Source: Aldrovandia affinis
Lineage: Eukaryota > Chordata > Actinopteri > Notacanthiformes > Halosauridae
Length of the DNA stretch: 64,000 nt
Direction of reading: 5' to 3'
Assembly (NCBI GenBank): GCA_029706075.1
Contig: JAINUG010000047.1
Span: forward strand, 5,329,830-5,393,829
The notes below the pieces were generated by a model. The model was not told the DNA's origin. It made no database searches and was given only the letters and a program-made list of their open reading frames with translations. Positions 22,440 to 32,981 of the stretch are shown one piece after another (the first letter of the stretch is position 1; each line of letters starts with the position of its first letter). The translations under genes and the position numbers were made by a program.

Positions 22440-25400
22440 TATCTCCCAGCGCTAACCTGTGTCCCCCTGCACTCTCTTCTAGGGCTATAATCCATTTCCC
22501 AGCCCCTTCTGTGAGGCCTGGTAACCTTACCATGTCCATGAATGACCAGGGTATATACTGTTCGTTACCACCTTTGACCACTATAGGGAGTATGATCTCT
22601 GGTCCCCCCCCAGGCTCACCATTTTCTCCCATCACTTCAGGCCTATTGTCCTCTTCTACCTCAGACCCATTGTTCTCTTCCACCACCTGTTTCTTTGCTG
22701 CTAGTCTCTTTGGAATCTGTCTACCATTCCTCAATGTTATAAAGTCTCCCGATGCCTTGTTGGACTGTAGTATCTCATACAGTTCCGTAAAGCTTTCACT
22801 TATGGCCTGGCTTGCTTGAGCCAGAGTAGGTGTCGGCTCTTCCCTCGTGACTGACTTGGAACCTTGGAACCTGTCCACCACTCTTCTATACCAAAAGGTT
22901 GCCTATTTCACTGTTGGTCTGTTGCATCTGTTTCTCTACTTCCTTTATGCGTCTATCCATGCTCACCTCCATCTGAGCCAGAGTGGCCCCTAGCTCTTCC
23001 AGGCTGTTTCTCCTATCCCCTTGTCTCTCTGAGCTTTTCTGTGTTTGATTCGGGACCGCCTTTGTTTCTGTCAGACTGATTCTCTTCCCTGTTCATGGGG
23101 TCCTTTTTCCTTCAATATACACCTCACCATGTATCCACCTTTTCCTGAGGACTGGTGTGGTTTCCCTTTCCTCCTCACTGCTACTCGAGTCTTCCCTTGG
23201 GGTGGAAGTGTACGGTACCTCAGGCCTGACTGGGGTTATGCCTTGTTTCTCCCTTTCCCTTTCCCTCCTTTCTACCTTATCATACTCTTGTTGGTCTGCT
23301 GCCGAACCTGTTTCCCTCATTTGTATCTTAGCATACTCTTGTCGGTCTATTTCCAAACCTGAACCTTTACTTGTTAATCCAACCTCTTTTTCCAAGTCTG
23401 GGTACAACCTACCCATCTCTCTCTCCTCGTCCCTCCGTGGTGTGTAAGCTGTAAGCACTGGCTCGGTGTTCTCCTTTGACCTCTTTCTCCCTCCACATGG
23501 GATTTCCCACTGTTCACCACCACCTTGACTTTTCCTACCATTGGTTCAAACTTCACCTCTCCTACCAGCTCTACAATGCCTTCCTTCTGGCTTATCAGGG
23601 GATATTGACCTGTTCTGAATGGGATCTTGTCATCTAAGTAGGGGGGTGGGGCATGAGATCCAGTGCCACTGGTTCTTTTCTCTACTCTCGAGCATGCTTC
23701 TTATTGTCTTAACTGACTCTCTGTATTGGCTTCCTTCCTGTTTGAACCAAACCAACACTTCCTGCTCTTTTGTCTTTTTGCCTGTGCATTTGCTGCTTGT
23801 GTCACTGGGTTTGTGTTGCTTTATAATAGTTTCCATCTCTTTGCAGCTAGCAGGGTCAAAGGTGCCCTCACTAGGCCATTGGTGGCCACCTGTTGTTCTT
23901 TTGTTCCATTTTTTCATGCACTTTTGAATCTGCTTTTTATGTTTGGGGTGACGCCTTGATATCACTTCTACTGGGGTGAACACTCCTGCTTCTTCAGCGC
24001 GAGTGCTCTTCCCCATCCTTCCTGCTTTCGCACCCATGTACCCTTGTCTGGCGCTACTGGCTAAAGATTCGTCTGACTCCCTGGTTCTAATCAACACTAT
24101 TATGTTTTCAACAGTGACTGCCGTTTTATATTTACTACTAGACTCGGGCTTAAAAGTCCGTTTTTCTGAAACATCATTTTGTCCTTATTATGTCTGCCCA
24201 CTTGCCTGTTTCCCACCTGACTGTTTGTGGTTTAATGGTGATAGTCAGTCGCGGATTTAACAACGATCTGTCCTGTCCTAAATTGGCAATTCCCTCGGGT
24301 ATGTTTAGAAATGGTGCAAGTGGTAGGGTCACTTCACTCTCTGGGTTATCACACAGTCGGATCAAGATCAATCCCAATGTACTTACTGTCCACAGTCTCT
24401 GCAGTAACTGTAACCACGGTACGTCAGGGAAATCTATCTGAACCTGCGTCAAATTAACCCACTTGGTGAGCAGCCAAAGTTTCAAATGAATCAGCTGCGT
24501 GTCTTGATAGTGTTCAACTCCCTCTGAATCCCTATACGTACACTCTAGCCAAAAAAACTCCCTTGAGTTTCTATATCCCCCATGCACTTCTTGCAATCAA
24601 CTTTTATCTAATTATTTTATTTATTGTTTATCTCCTTGTTGAACTTTTTCACTTTTAGTGGTTAATATTCCCAAACTCTTCTTTGATTACATGAATATTG
24701 ACTCTTCTTGATTACATGCATATGACCCTCTTAACTCTCCCCTTCGCACTACTTCACAGAGAAACTGACAAGGTGATGTGGGTCTTCACTATGCTGCGCG
24801 TCTTGGTAATCTTTATAAGTGTGCTCCAACCAACGATTCGTTCTTTGATTGCTATTGTATCTGTTGAGCGCGTCCTTTTGGTAATTTTCCCTGTATTCTG
24901 ATCTGTAGTTAAAATATGAACTTTCATAGCTCTACACTTTGGGGAGCACACAAAATTACAGTGCCTCTCCTATCAAAATAGACAGTTTAAGGCAAAGCAA
25001 ATCTTATACTCCTATTCTCCACTAGGCCTCAATCACTGGCACATTTGATGGCACAATGTTATGCAGGTTCTCCTCACGTATGGCCTCCCACTGCTCCTTG
25101 TCTAACGTAAGTGTAAATGGTGGAGTCAGTTTATTTGATTTGAATATCCACTTCTCCACTATATCATCCTCTGGCTCTGAGCCAGCGATTTCATCAACGT
25201 CTATACAGATAATGTGTTTCTCAATAATACTACCGTCAGCGTTCTCTAGCAACACATGAATCCACATAATCAGCACATAATGTCTCGTGCTTTTATTCCT
25301 AAGTTAAAGTCCTTCTCTAAATAACAACTTGTCGGTAACTACGTCCCTGTGTATACTACTAGGGCCAGCAGTGTGTGTTTTTCTTTTTTCTTTATTGAGA

Positions 25401-26520
25401 ACCAGGGGTAATCCTATATGTCATTTATTCATTAACCTTATTCGTAGATTTTATGTCCCTTATTTTTGGCCTCATTGAAAATATGTCCCTTATTTTTGGG
25501 CTCATTGACTATATGTTCAGAGGCTCATGTGTTCATGGTCCTTATCCTATAGACCGGAACCTCGACAAGTTGACCACGCCTTTTATGCACTTTATTTTAG
25601 CTTAAACAAGCTATAGTGCATAGACCTGGTAACACAAATATATAACAGTTTTCACCAATGTATCACCACCCATACAATAGCGGCAACGAGGGCATACGCC
25701 CACACTTACCTTACTTACCGTTATACTGCTCCTTTTTTTCAGCTCTGCTTCTACTGTACCTAACAATTTATAAAATTCCTCAAACACCTAGGCCTTACAA
25801 ATCACTTGTGATATTCACAAGACAAAAAGACTCACAAATGCATGACAGACGATCGCGAAAACACTCATAGAGAAGCTCATAAAGCACATGTGCGAGCTCA
25901 CAGGTCACATGTAAAACTCACAAGTCACACACCTCTATTCACACTAGTGCCGGCACATTCACACACCTTTAATAAAGCCGCAGTCCCTGTCGGGCCCCTT
26001 AGCGACTGTCTCGGTTGCCATCTCAAAAGTCCCTTAGCCAACCGTATGACCTCTACTCTGGGTCAGAGTCACCGTCTCTTTAGCCCCTAGTGTAGCCAAA
26101 CTATTCTGTTTGCAGTTCCGTAGACTCGTAGCAAACTTTAACAATTTCCTCAAATTTACTAATCAAACCTCCAGCAAATGCAGCACAGACCATAAACCAA
26201 CACACTATCAATAACTTGAGCATGCACTCTGGCATTCCTTTTCACAGAATTTCACATACACTTTCCCTCACTCACACACATAAAACATATACAGTATATT
26301 ACACCAGACTCTTTTCTTACTATATTTTTAGATTCTTTAGAGGAGAGGCTAGTAATGCCTTAGCTCAGACGAATACACTGCCTTCGATCCAACAAACTTG
26401 CAGATTTTTGTAAATAGGCTCTGCTTACCTTTTTCCCTGTATGGCTACTGTTGACTCAAAGGCAGCAGTCCCGCCCAAGCATCTGGCTTCCCCAAGCCTC
26501 TCCTGGCTGGCTCGCCAATT
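22440..26520 (-). pseudogene. retroviral leader and gag-like region, fossil
   Basis: This part of the endogenous retrovirus has charged, glutamine/glutamate-rich segments and a conserved-looking YIPWSFMDM and GAGKW block near 22.5-22.6 kb. The order agrees with gag downstream of the LTR at 26.5 kb. It is broken in many places and the exact protein boundaries cannot be given. Confidence 0.5.
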
Positions 26521-26522
26521 CA

Positions 26523-27700
26523 ATGAGGGAGAATCTGAACCCGGTCTGGGCCAGATAGACAGAGAGATCGCACCACACTGGATACTTCTTCAAAATAAAG
26601 TAGTCTTCCTTCAAAATTAAAACAATCTTCAGAGTCTGATGTAATAAGATTTATTTGAATATAAGCAATGGTTACATTCAAAGAGCCCGGGCTGGTTTGC
26701 GAATCAGAAACTGAACTCTCTTCTCTGAGGCTTCACCTTTTATCCTATTTTGAAACCCCTCCTCACAAGGTTCCATACTCCTCCCCATGAGGTCCCATGA
26801 GGTTACCACTCCCATTTTGGCTGAATTCCCCCAAAATCCCATTCCAGCCTTTTTAAGACACCATTATTTATTAGCCGACGACATCTGGTATATAAAAAAT
26901 GTAACAGTCACTTATACTGACCTACCGCTGACCTGTCTGCACACTACACACACAAACCAGGCCTTGATAATGCTATGTGCAAATGGATCACAGCAATACT
27001 GTTAGATTATGTCAACCCGCCACCATTCATTGCTTGTCACTGTGAATTAGGACAGAGTCAAAACAGACCACTGGCCTGGGGTCATTGGGCTTGCCTCCAA
27101 GCTTTCCAAGCACAAGTGTCCCCAGGCCTAGTTCACCCATGTGCTGACAAATTAAATCATATGCAGACAATAGATCACATAAATGATGATTAAATCATAG
27201 GGACAGAACACAGAGTTCACAGGGTTCATGAATGCAGGCTCCTCTAGGTTTTTCCTCCCACAATATGTGTTTGTAATTTAGATTATGCATTTGCCAGATT
27301 ACAAACACATGGTTGGTCATTGCTGGCCTCAACCATTTTGCACTGGCGAGTTTCAAAAGACAGAGAGAAACGATGGTCACATTTCAAAAGGAGAGAAACC
27401 GACTGCTCACTTGCTCACAATTTTTAAGGCTAACAATATAAAACCTTAGCTAGGGTTTAAGGTCAAATGTGTTTGTTTTTTTGGATAGCTGCTTTCACCC
27501 TATGTGTACAAACATATGACGTTTTTAACGGTTCAGACCAAACACAGATTTATTTTTGGAAAGCTGATTTCACCTTATGTGTACAAACGTATGACGTTTT
27601 TAACCGTTCAGACCAAGTTGCGTAGTTTAAAAGACGTTAGTTTAAAAAAATTAATCACATTTTTCTTCTTTAAAAAACTTTTTTTTTAAACTTTCCATTT
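26523..27700 (-). repeat. retroviral 5' LTR-like region
   Basis: On the - strand, an AATAAA (near 26650) is followed by a U5-like stretch that ends TTCTCCCTCA at about 26523. A leader resembling a primer-binding region (TTGGCGAGCCAGCCAGGAG) starts immediately after. Upstream, at 27471-27617, are two 75-bp direct repeats, as often seen in U3 enhancers. The high-coordinate edge is not resolved and no partner LTR was found. Confidence 0.5.
27471..27617. repeat. two tandem 75-bp repeats
   Basis: The units share CTATGTGTACAAACATATGA (second copy CTTATGTGTACAAACGTATG) and GTTTTTAACGGTTCAGACCA with few differences; the second starts 75 bp after the first. They probably belong to the U3 part of the LTR-like region. 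Confidence 0.85.
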
Positions 27701-27866
27701 CCTATGGCATTGTCTACGTTACAAGGTGGGGGGGGATCCCCGGTCAAAAGTTTTATATAAAGATCAGAGCTTTGGGCATCAAAAGCACAGATGTCACCCC
27801 CTTGGGGTGTCAAATAGTTTGATTGATTACTTAAGGGTCAAAGGTGATATTCCTAAGTGACAGTTA

Positions 27867-28484
27867 ATGAAGAGATATGGCCATCATATATAACAGCAAT
27901 CCAAAAACAATCCAACACAATTCTACCACTCACCACAACTCCAACCTACTCCTCCCCCCACTATGACACAAAACGGTCCTTTTATACATTTTCCCAATTG
28001 CTATAAGCTGACATCCTTCCTCATGTCTTTACGGCCTTCAGCTGGTCGTCAGGTGGGACTGCAGGCTGCTGGGAACTGTAGTCTTTATTCCTCCAGTGGC
28101 TCCCAAGAATGAAAGAGGCAGGCATACTGCCTGTTGGGATGCCACAGTATTTTAAAAGTATGCTTGAAATTATGCTTGAACACTTACCGTATATACAAGC
28201 ATTGAATGTTAAATAAAGTTGTGTTTAAATATCTGTATATACTCCGCTTTTTTCCACATACAAATTATTGTTTCAATATCGCTATCGAAGTATTTGGTCA
28301 ACATATCATAATAATTATTTTTGGCCATATCATCCAACTCTAGCATGTATCTTGTGTAAGATACATGAAGAGATATGACCATCATATATCACAGCAATCC
28401 AAAAACAATCCAACACAATTCTACCACTCACCACAACTCCAACCTACTCCTCCCCCCACTATGACACAAAACGGTCCTTTTATA
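27867..28484 (+). repeat. 120-bp direct repeat pair
   Basis: 27867-27986 and 28365-28484 are the same 120-bp sequence with about two differences by eye (starting ATGAAGAGATATG, ending GGTCCTTTTATA). The 378 bp between the copies contain the end of a hAT-like MITE (CCATATCATCCAACTCTAG near 28340). The pair could be a miniature retroelement, a duplicated MITE or a segmental copy. Confidence 0.85.
28220..28343 (-). mobile_element. hAT-like MITE end
   Basis: Read on the - strand it begins CTAGAGTTGGATGATATGGC followed by an A/T-rich stretch with GATAGCGATATTG. It resembles the CTAGGGCTGGGCGATATGG end common in fish hAT elements. The other end was not located. Confidence 0.45.
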
Positions 28485-28539
28485 ATAATATTAGCCACTA
28501 CCGATAGTCCACCGATATATCGGCGCACCCTTAGTAAAG

Positions 28540-29110
28540 ATCAAGCTACTGCTCAAAAGGCTTTCCTAAAGGTAATAGAGAAGCTCCTCTTTCTAGCAGT
28601 ACAGGGCTTGGCCTTCAGGCACAGAACAGATCATAACAGTAATTTAATTAAGCTTAGAGCAAAGGATGTGCCACTGCTGTAATCAGGGCTTCACAGATGT
28701 GAAACTTTCTATTCACATGCCATTAAAAATTACATTTTGGGATGCTTGTCTACAGAGCTACTCCGTAACCTTTACGCTGAAATACAATCACATGAGTACT
28801 TCAGTTTAATTGTTGATGGCACAACAGACATATCCTCAAAGGAGCAAAACTCTATAGTGATTCGACACGTGTCTGACAACTTTGAAATTGCTAAGGATTT
28901 CATGGGCTTTAACGAATATGCTAATAAAGGTTCAAATAGCCTGTCCACAATGATTAAAGATTGTTTGATTCGATGTGATCTGAACAGATTGAGAGGCCAG
29001 TGCTATGGCGGAGCTGTAAACATGGCTGACATGACTGAATATCAGCGATGTTCAGGCACTGATATCTGAATAACAACCAAAAGCCCTTTTCATTCACTGC
29101 ATGGCTCACT
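28540..29110 (+). pseudogene. hAT transposase, N-terminal/central part
   Basis: The pieces KAFLKVIEKLLFLAVQGLAF and, after a stop, YFSLIVDGTTDISSKEQ, RHVSDNFEIAKDFMGF and RLRGQCYGGAVNMA match the ZMYM1-like hAT family. There the first aspartate of the RNase H-like fold lies in VDGTTD and the region is annotated DUF4371. The reading ends at an HCMAHS motif, where the L2 has inserted. Confidence 0.78.
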
Positions 29111-29111
29111 C

Positions 29112-30744
29112 ATTACATTACATTACATTACAGGCATTTGGCAGACGCTCTTATCCAGAGCGACGTACAACAAAGTGTTAACCATAGTCAAGAACAGTTT
29201 AGCTGAAAGCCACCCTAGCGGGAAGTACAGTTCCAGGTGCTAGGAGCAACCACATAGTGTGAGGTTCTGGATAAGGACCCAGACGCAGATCAGGATTAGG
29301 CAAAGAATCGTTTAATTTCAGGCAAGGATCAAAACCAGTAGTCAGGGTAGCGAAGGTACAAAATCAAGAAGCAAAGAGAAGTCACAAAACAATCCAAAAG
29401 TCGAAACCGGTAAAACAGAGAAGGCAAACAAACAAAATCGAAGTGAAAACAGAAGGGGTGTCTAAGGAAAATGCTACAGACTCTGGCTTACAAGTAATCA
29501 GAACAGGGAATGAAGATCAATGTTCTGACGGGGAATTAACATAAACACGGAACTAAAATACAAGCAGGGCAGGGAAACACAAAAGGAATCAGGTGTGACT
29601 GGGAGGAGAGAGGGGTAGGAACACAGGTGAAAACAATGGGAATCGTTTATCCAATAACGAGGGGAAACGAAAGACATGGACTGGGAATAACACAAACACA
29701 TAGACAATAAACAACCTGGAAGAACAGGCAGACACGTGCATAGTTAGAAGGGGAGGAACGCATATAGAAATCTGCGTGCGAATGAAGAGAAAAGTGAGAA
29801 GCGTACAGGGATAGGACAACGAGAGAGAAAATAATAGCGATAGTTAGAAGCGTGAGATAATTAGTGATTAGTAGTGTTAGTAACTTAATCGAAATCCCTA
29901 ATGTTAGTAGTTAAGTTGGTTAGTACTATATACATCTAACTAATATATAAAAAGTGTAATTAGAAAGTAAGAAGGAAGTAAAACGAGATAATAAGCTAAG
30001 ACGGAAAAAACGAAAAACATAGAATTTCCCAAAGTGCATGACAAGACAAGGAGTGGATCTCGAGTAAACAGGAACGATGACAGACGGGGAACAGAACGTG
30101 ACAGAATGATGAATGAACAATAATGAAAAATAAACAAAAACAACAGAACAGACAAGCAGAAACATAACACAAAGTTAAACTAGAACCCTGCAGGTAAATC
30201 TGTAGCCACAATTCAAAGGCAGCAATAAAACAACAGAGCGGAAAATATCGGTGAAATAATGCCTAAACCTAATACAATACATAAACAAGTAGACATGAGT
30301 GCAATACTAAACAGCTACGTCCCTAAGTTTACAAAACCGGACTACAGGGAGAGGTGCACCCTGAAGAGGTGAGTCTTCAGTCGTCGCTTGAAGGTGGCCA
30401 GGGTCTCAGCTGTTCTGACTTCCACGGGAAGGTCATTCCACCATCGTGGAGCCAGAACCGACAGGAGATGTGACCAGGAAGCACAGGTGCGGAGGGGGGG
30501 AGGTGCCAGGCGTCCTGAGGTAGCATAACAGAGTGGTCTGACAGGTGTGTAGGGTTTGAAGATGAGGTATGTTGGGGCTGATCCCTTGATTGCCTGGTAT
30601 GCTAGAACCAATGTTTTGAATTTGATGTGAGCTATAACAGGCAGCCAGTGGAGGGTAGTGAGCAGGGGGGTGACATGGGAGTGTCTGGGAAGGTTGTAGA
30701 CCAGACAGGCTGCAGCGTTCTGGATGAGTTGCAGGGGTCTGATT
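29112..30744 (-). mobile_element. L2 LINE 3' fragment carrying a solo LTR
   Basis: The - strand 3' tail at 29112-29165 (CATTACATTACATTAC, then GGCAGACGCTCTTATCCAGA) is followed, after the LTR insertion, by the L2 reverse-transcriptase C-terminus at 30342-30611 (LLSVLAPRWWNDLPVEVRTA). It is the same family as the 5.4-8.8 kb copy and is 5' truncated. Five bases (CTCAC) repeat on each side, within the hAT coding sequence. Confidence 0.85.
29258..30169 (-). mobile_element. solo LTR
   Basis: A 912-bp sequence that on the - strand begins TGTTATGTTT and ends CCAGAACCTCACA. AATTAAACGATTCTTTGCC near the end is a typical fish LTR terminus. Flanking 5-mers CATAG and CAAAG are a near-match target duplication. 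A second, shorter copy lies at 51445-51966. There are no internal coding parts. Confidence 0.75.
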
Positions 30745-30879
30745 ACTCACGTAATCTGGAATTGTCAGCAGCTGAGGCAAAGCAATGTGCGATGCACACT
30801 ACATCTTTTTTTATAGCCGCTTCAGTCAGATTCACAATTATGAAGAATTATGGCAGGAGTCCATCTGAAAGCTGAATGA

Positions 30880-31137
30880 CATGGAATGAATGACCCAGAG
30901 CAGCCAAGGCAGCACAGACCACCTTGATAGAGAGACAAGCAACAGGACACACCTTTACCACTAATTGGAGAGTCTAAAGTGCCTGTAGGTATGAGTGTGT
31001 GAGTGAATGGTGTATGTGCTCTGCGATGGATTGGCGACCTGTCCAGGATGTATTCCTGCCTCTCGCCCAATGCATGCTGGGATAGCGACCCTGACCAGGA
31101 ATAAGTGGGTTAAGACAATGAATGAATGAATGAATGA
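30880..31137 (+). mobile_element. RTE-like LINE/SINE 3' end
   Basis: It contains GATGGATTGGCGACCTGTCC, then a CCTGCCTCTCGCCCAATGCA stretch and a (GAAT)n tail at 31117-31137. This is the 3' module widely dispersed in fish genomes and usually attributed to RTE-type LINEs or their SINEs. The left boundary is approximate. Confidence 0.65.
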
Positions 31138-31504
31138 AGAAAGGCTGCTTCTTTTTACAAGTGTTAGAAATGGCTTCCCTCAAAAAGATTTTGAGAAGGT
31201 CACTGTGCATTTTGGTGATGACCTGGATTCAACTCGGTTCAAAATTCTGTTAAATATGTTGCCTGAACTGTTGAATGGTTCAAAGCCAGAGAGAATACAA
31301 GACATCATTAGAGCGATTCAAGATATTGGCATGGCAGCTCGTCTGTACTCTGAAGTTTCAAAACTGATTAGATTATATCTAGTTATTCCTGCATCGTCAG
31401 CTTCAGCAGAGAGATCGTTTTCCAGTTTGAGGAGGGTGAAGAACGTTGCCAATGATTTTGTAGCAAAAATCAGCAAAAGGCGAGAGGTATTTGGATGCTT
31501 TTAG
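31130..31504 (+). pseudogene. hAT transposase C-terminal dimerisation region
   Basis: LYSEVSKLIRLYLVIPASSA, then SAERSFSSLRRVKN, is the hallmark C-terminal hAT dimerisation motif. The preceding part (FPQKDFEKVTVHFGDD) fits the same family. The ORF is cut by the TIR element that begins at 31502. Confidence 0.85.
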
Positions 31505-31972
31505 TAGGGGGGATTAAGCTCAAAAAATGGCCAACTCGTTACGCGGCGGATAGAAGCACCAAATTTGGTACACACATTCTTTAGGATGTATCTCACCATC
31601 TCAGAAGGGGTGCCCAAAAATTTGGACCCATTAAAGGCTTTTAAAAGGGGAAATCCAAAATGGCCGCCAGAAAAGACCCAAGATTCCTAAAAAGTGATAT
31701 AATGCTGACATTTTGGCTGATTGTGCTAATTATAGCTTTTACATTTATAGTAAATAGACTAATATTAAAGGATTTGCCCAAAATAACCCATGAAAAATGT
31801 CTTAAATACATTTTAAACAGCTTTAAACACCAAACATAGGCTTAAAAAACACTCGGAATGAGATGACCTTCCAAATGAATCCTTTTCTGAGTGATATATT
31901 GTCAATGGCATATATACATAATTGTTTTTAAAAACTTTTAAAAGACCCAATGAATGATTATCTATAGATAAT

Positions 31973-32104
31973 CCATCCATCCATCCATTGTCTAAGCCGC
32001 TTATTCCTGGTCAGGGTCGCGAGGGGGGGGCTGGAGCCTATCCCAGCATGCGTTCCGGGCGAGAGGCAGGAATACACCCTGGACAGGTCGCCAATCCATC
32101 GCAG
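31973..32104 (-). mobile_element. RTE-like 3' fragment with 13-bp target duplication
   Basis: On the - strand this is the same GGCGACCTGTCCAGG module as at 31 kb, with a (ATGG)n-type tail at the low-coordinate end. It is flanked by a perfect 13-bp direct repeat, ATCTATAGATAAT, at 31960-31972 and 32105-32117. It inserted into the TIR element after that element arrived. Confidence 0.88.
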
Positions 32105-32879
32105 ATCTATAGATAATATATTGTTAAAATCTTCATATGACCAGAGATCAAGCCCTCTATTGGGGCACAACTCATTAGCATTTTAATGCCCCAAAATTGG
32201 CTAATTTCTTATGTTGTGGATAGAAGCACACAGTTGGATGTACTATTGCGAATGTATAGAAATGTTGTATCATTGCAAACAAGACACTGGACTGAACCTG
32301 GACTGACCCTTGGGGAAGGGAGGTAGGGGGGTGTGAGGGGGCGGGGCTTAACTAATCAATAAAGGCAGTATATCAGAACAGTGCTCGGTTCAATTATGTA
32401 TTTTGTGCTGGAAAAAAACACTCCCCCTGGATTATGAAGTTCACATTTAGCATGTAACTAGCTTAGGTTAGTTTCCCATTGGCACCGAATTAATTTAAGC
32501 TACCTTAACTTTTACAGTTTACAGACGCCTGTAGTTACTAACGTAAACGTTAGACTCTGGAAGTACAGTAGGCTATATCACATTGTCCTTACTAGCGTAA
32601 AAGTTAGACGCTGGCAGTATATCACATTGTCCTGACTAGCGTCAAACTAGTCACTGACTAGCGTCAAATCTAGTCACTAGCGTAAAAGTTAGACGCCTGT
32701 AGTGTGCTATCAGCGAATTGTGGGACAGTGAGTGGAAGGGGGTGTGTCTTCTTACTAATATTTGCTCTGCTTCTCATTTTCTGTTCAGTTGTCATTAGAT
32801 TGATCTAGAGTAGAGACCTAACTAATTTTGCGTAGCAGTAATATTGAAGTAGCTTTATTCAACCAACAGCCTTTTTAAA

Positions 32880-32950
32880 GGCTTTCAAACATTACATTAC
32901 GGTCATTTATCAGACGCTTTTATCTAAAGCGACTTCCAATTATTATTATT
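32880..32950 (-). repeat. short L2/SINE tail fragment
   Basis: It contains TCATTTATCAGACGCTTTTA, then TCTAAAGCGACTTCC, the L2-like tail on the - strand. Nothing else of the parent element is present. It lies just upstream of the nuclease-like ORF. Confidence 0.6.
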
Positions 32951-32981
32951 TTTTATAATAAAAGAAAGAAACGGTGCAGAG

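Larger units (their letters stand above)
14465..27800 (-). mobile_element. endogenous retrovirus fossil, split by later insertions
   Basis: A - strand retroviral fossil. Parts: a 5' LTR-like region at 26523 to about 27.7-27.8 kb, a long leader and gag-like region at about 22.44-26.5 kb, and an integrase remnant at 14.47-15.29 kb. No protease, reverse transcriptase, envelope or 3' LTR was recognised. The gag-like part includes the block YIPWSFMDM, and the integrase includes VVVDRFSGWVEAVP and SSDNGPHFV, wording I associate with fish endogenous retroviruses of the gamma/epsilon type. It is interrupted by a gypsy element, a Tc1 element, a CR1 fragment and, within the integrase, a small Tc1 derivative. 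It is broken, with many breaks, and must be older than all four guests. Outer edges are approximate. Confidence 0.6.
28533..31498 (+). mobile_element. hAT transposon of ZMYM1/DUF4371 type, interrupted
   Basis: Transposase coding sequence occurs in pieces at 28540-29110, 30745-30875 and 31130-31504. It is interrupted by an L2 LINE (29112-30744, itself holding a solo LTR) and by an RTE-like repeat (about 30880-31137). A CTCAC motif on both sides of the L2 looks like its target duplication. Terminal inverted repeats could not be defined. A sequence next to the left edge, CCGATATATCGGCGCACCCT, resembles a hAT terminus. Confidence 0.72.

Noticed and set aside
22310-22495. Short - strand frame with a membrane-like segment, possibly an envelope tail
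   Set aside because: Most of it lies in the block that also precedes CR1 ORF1 at 49.3 kb, so it is LINE leader sequence rather than an envelope gene.
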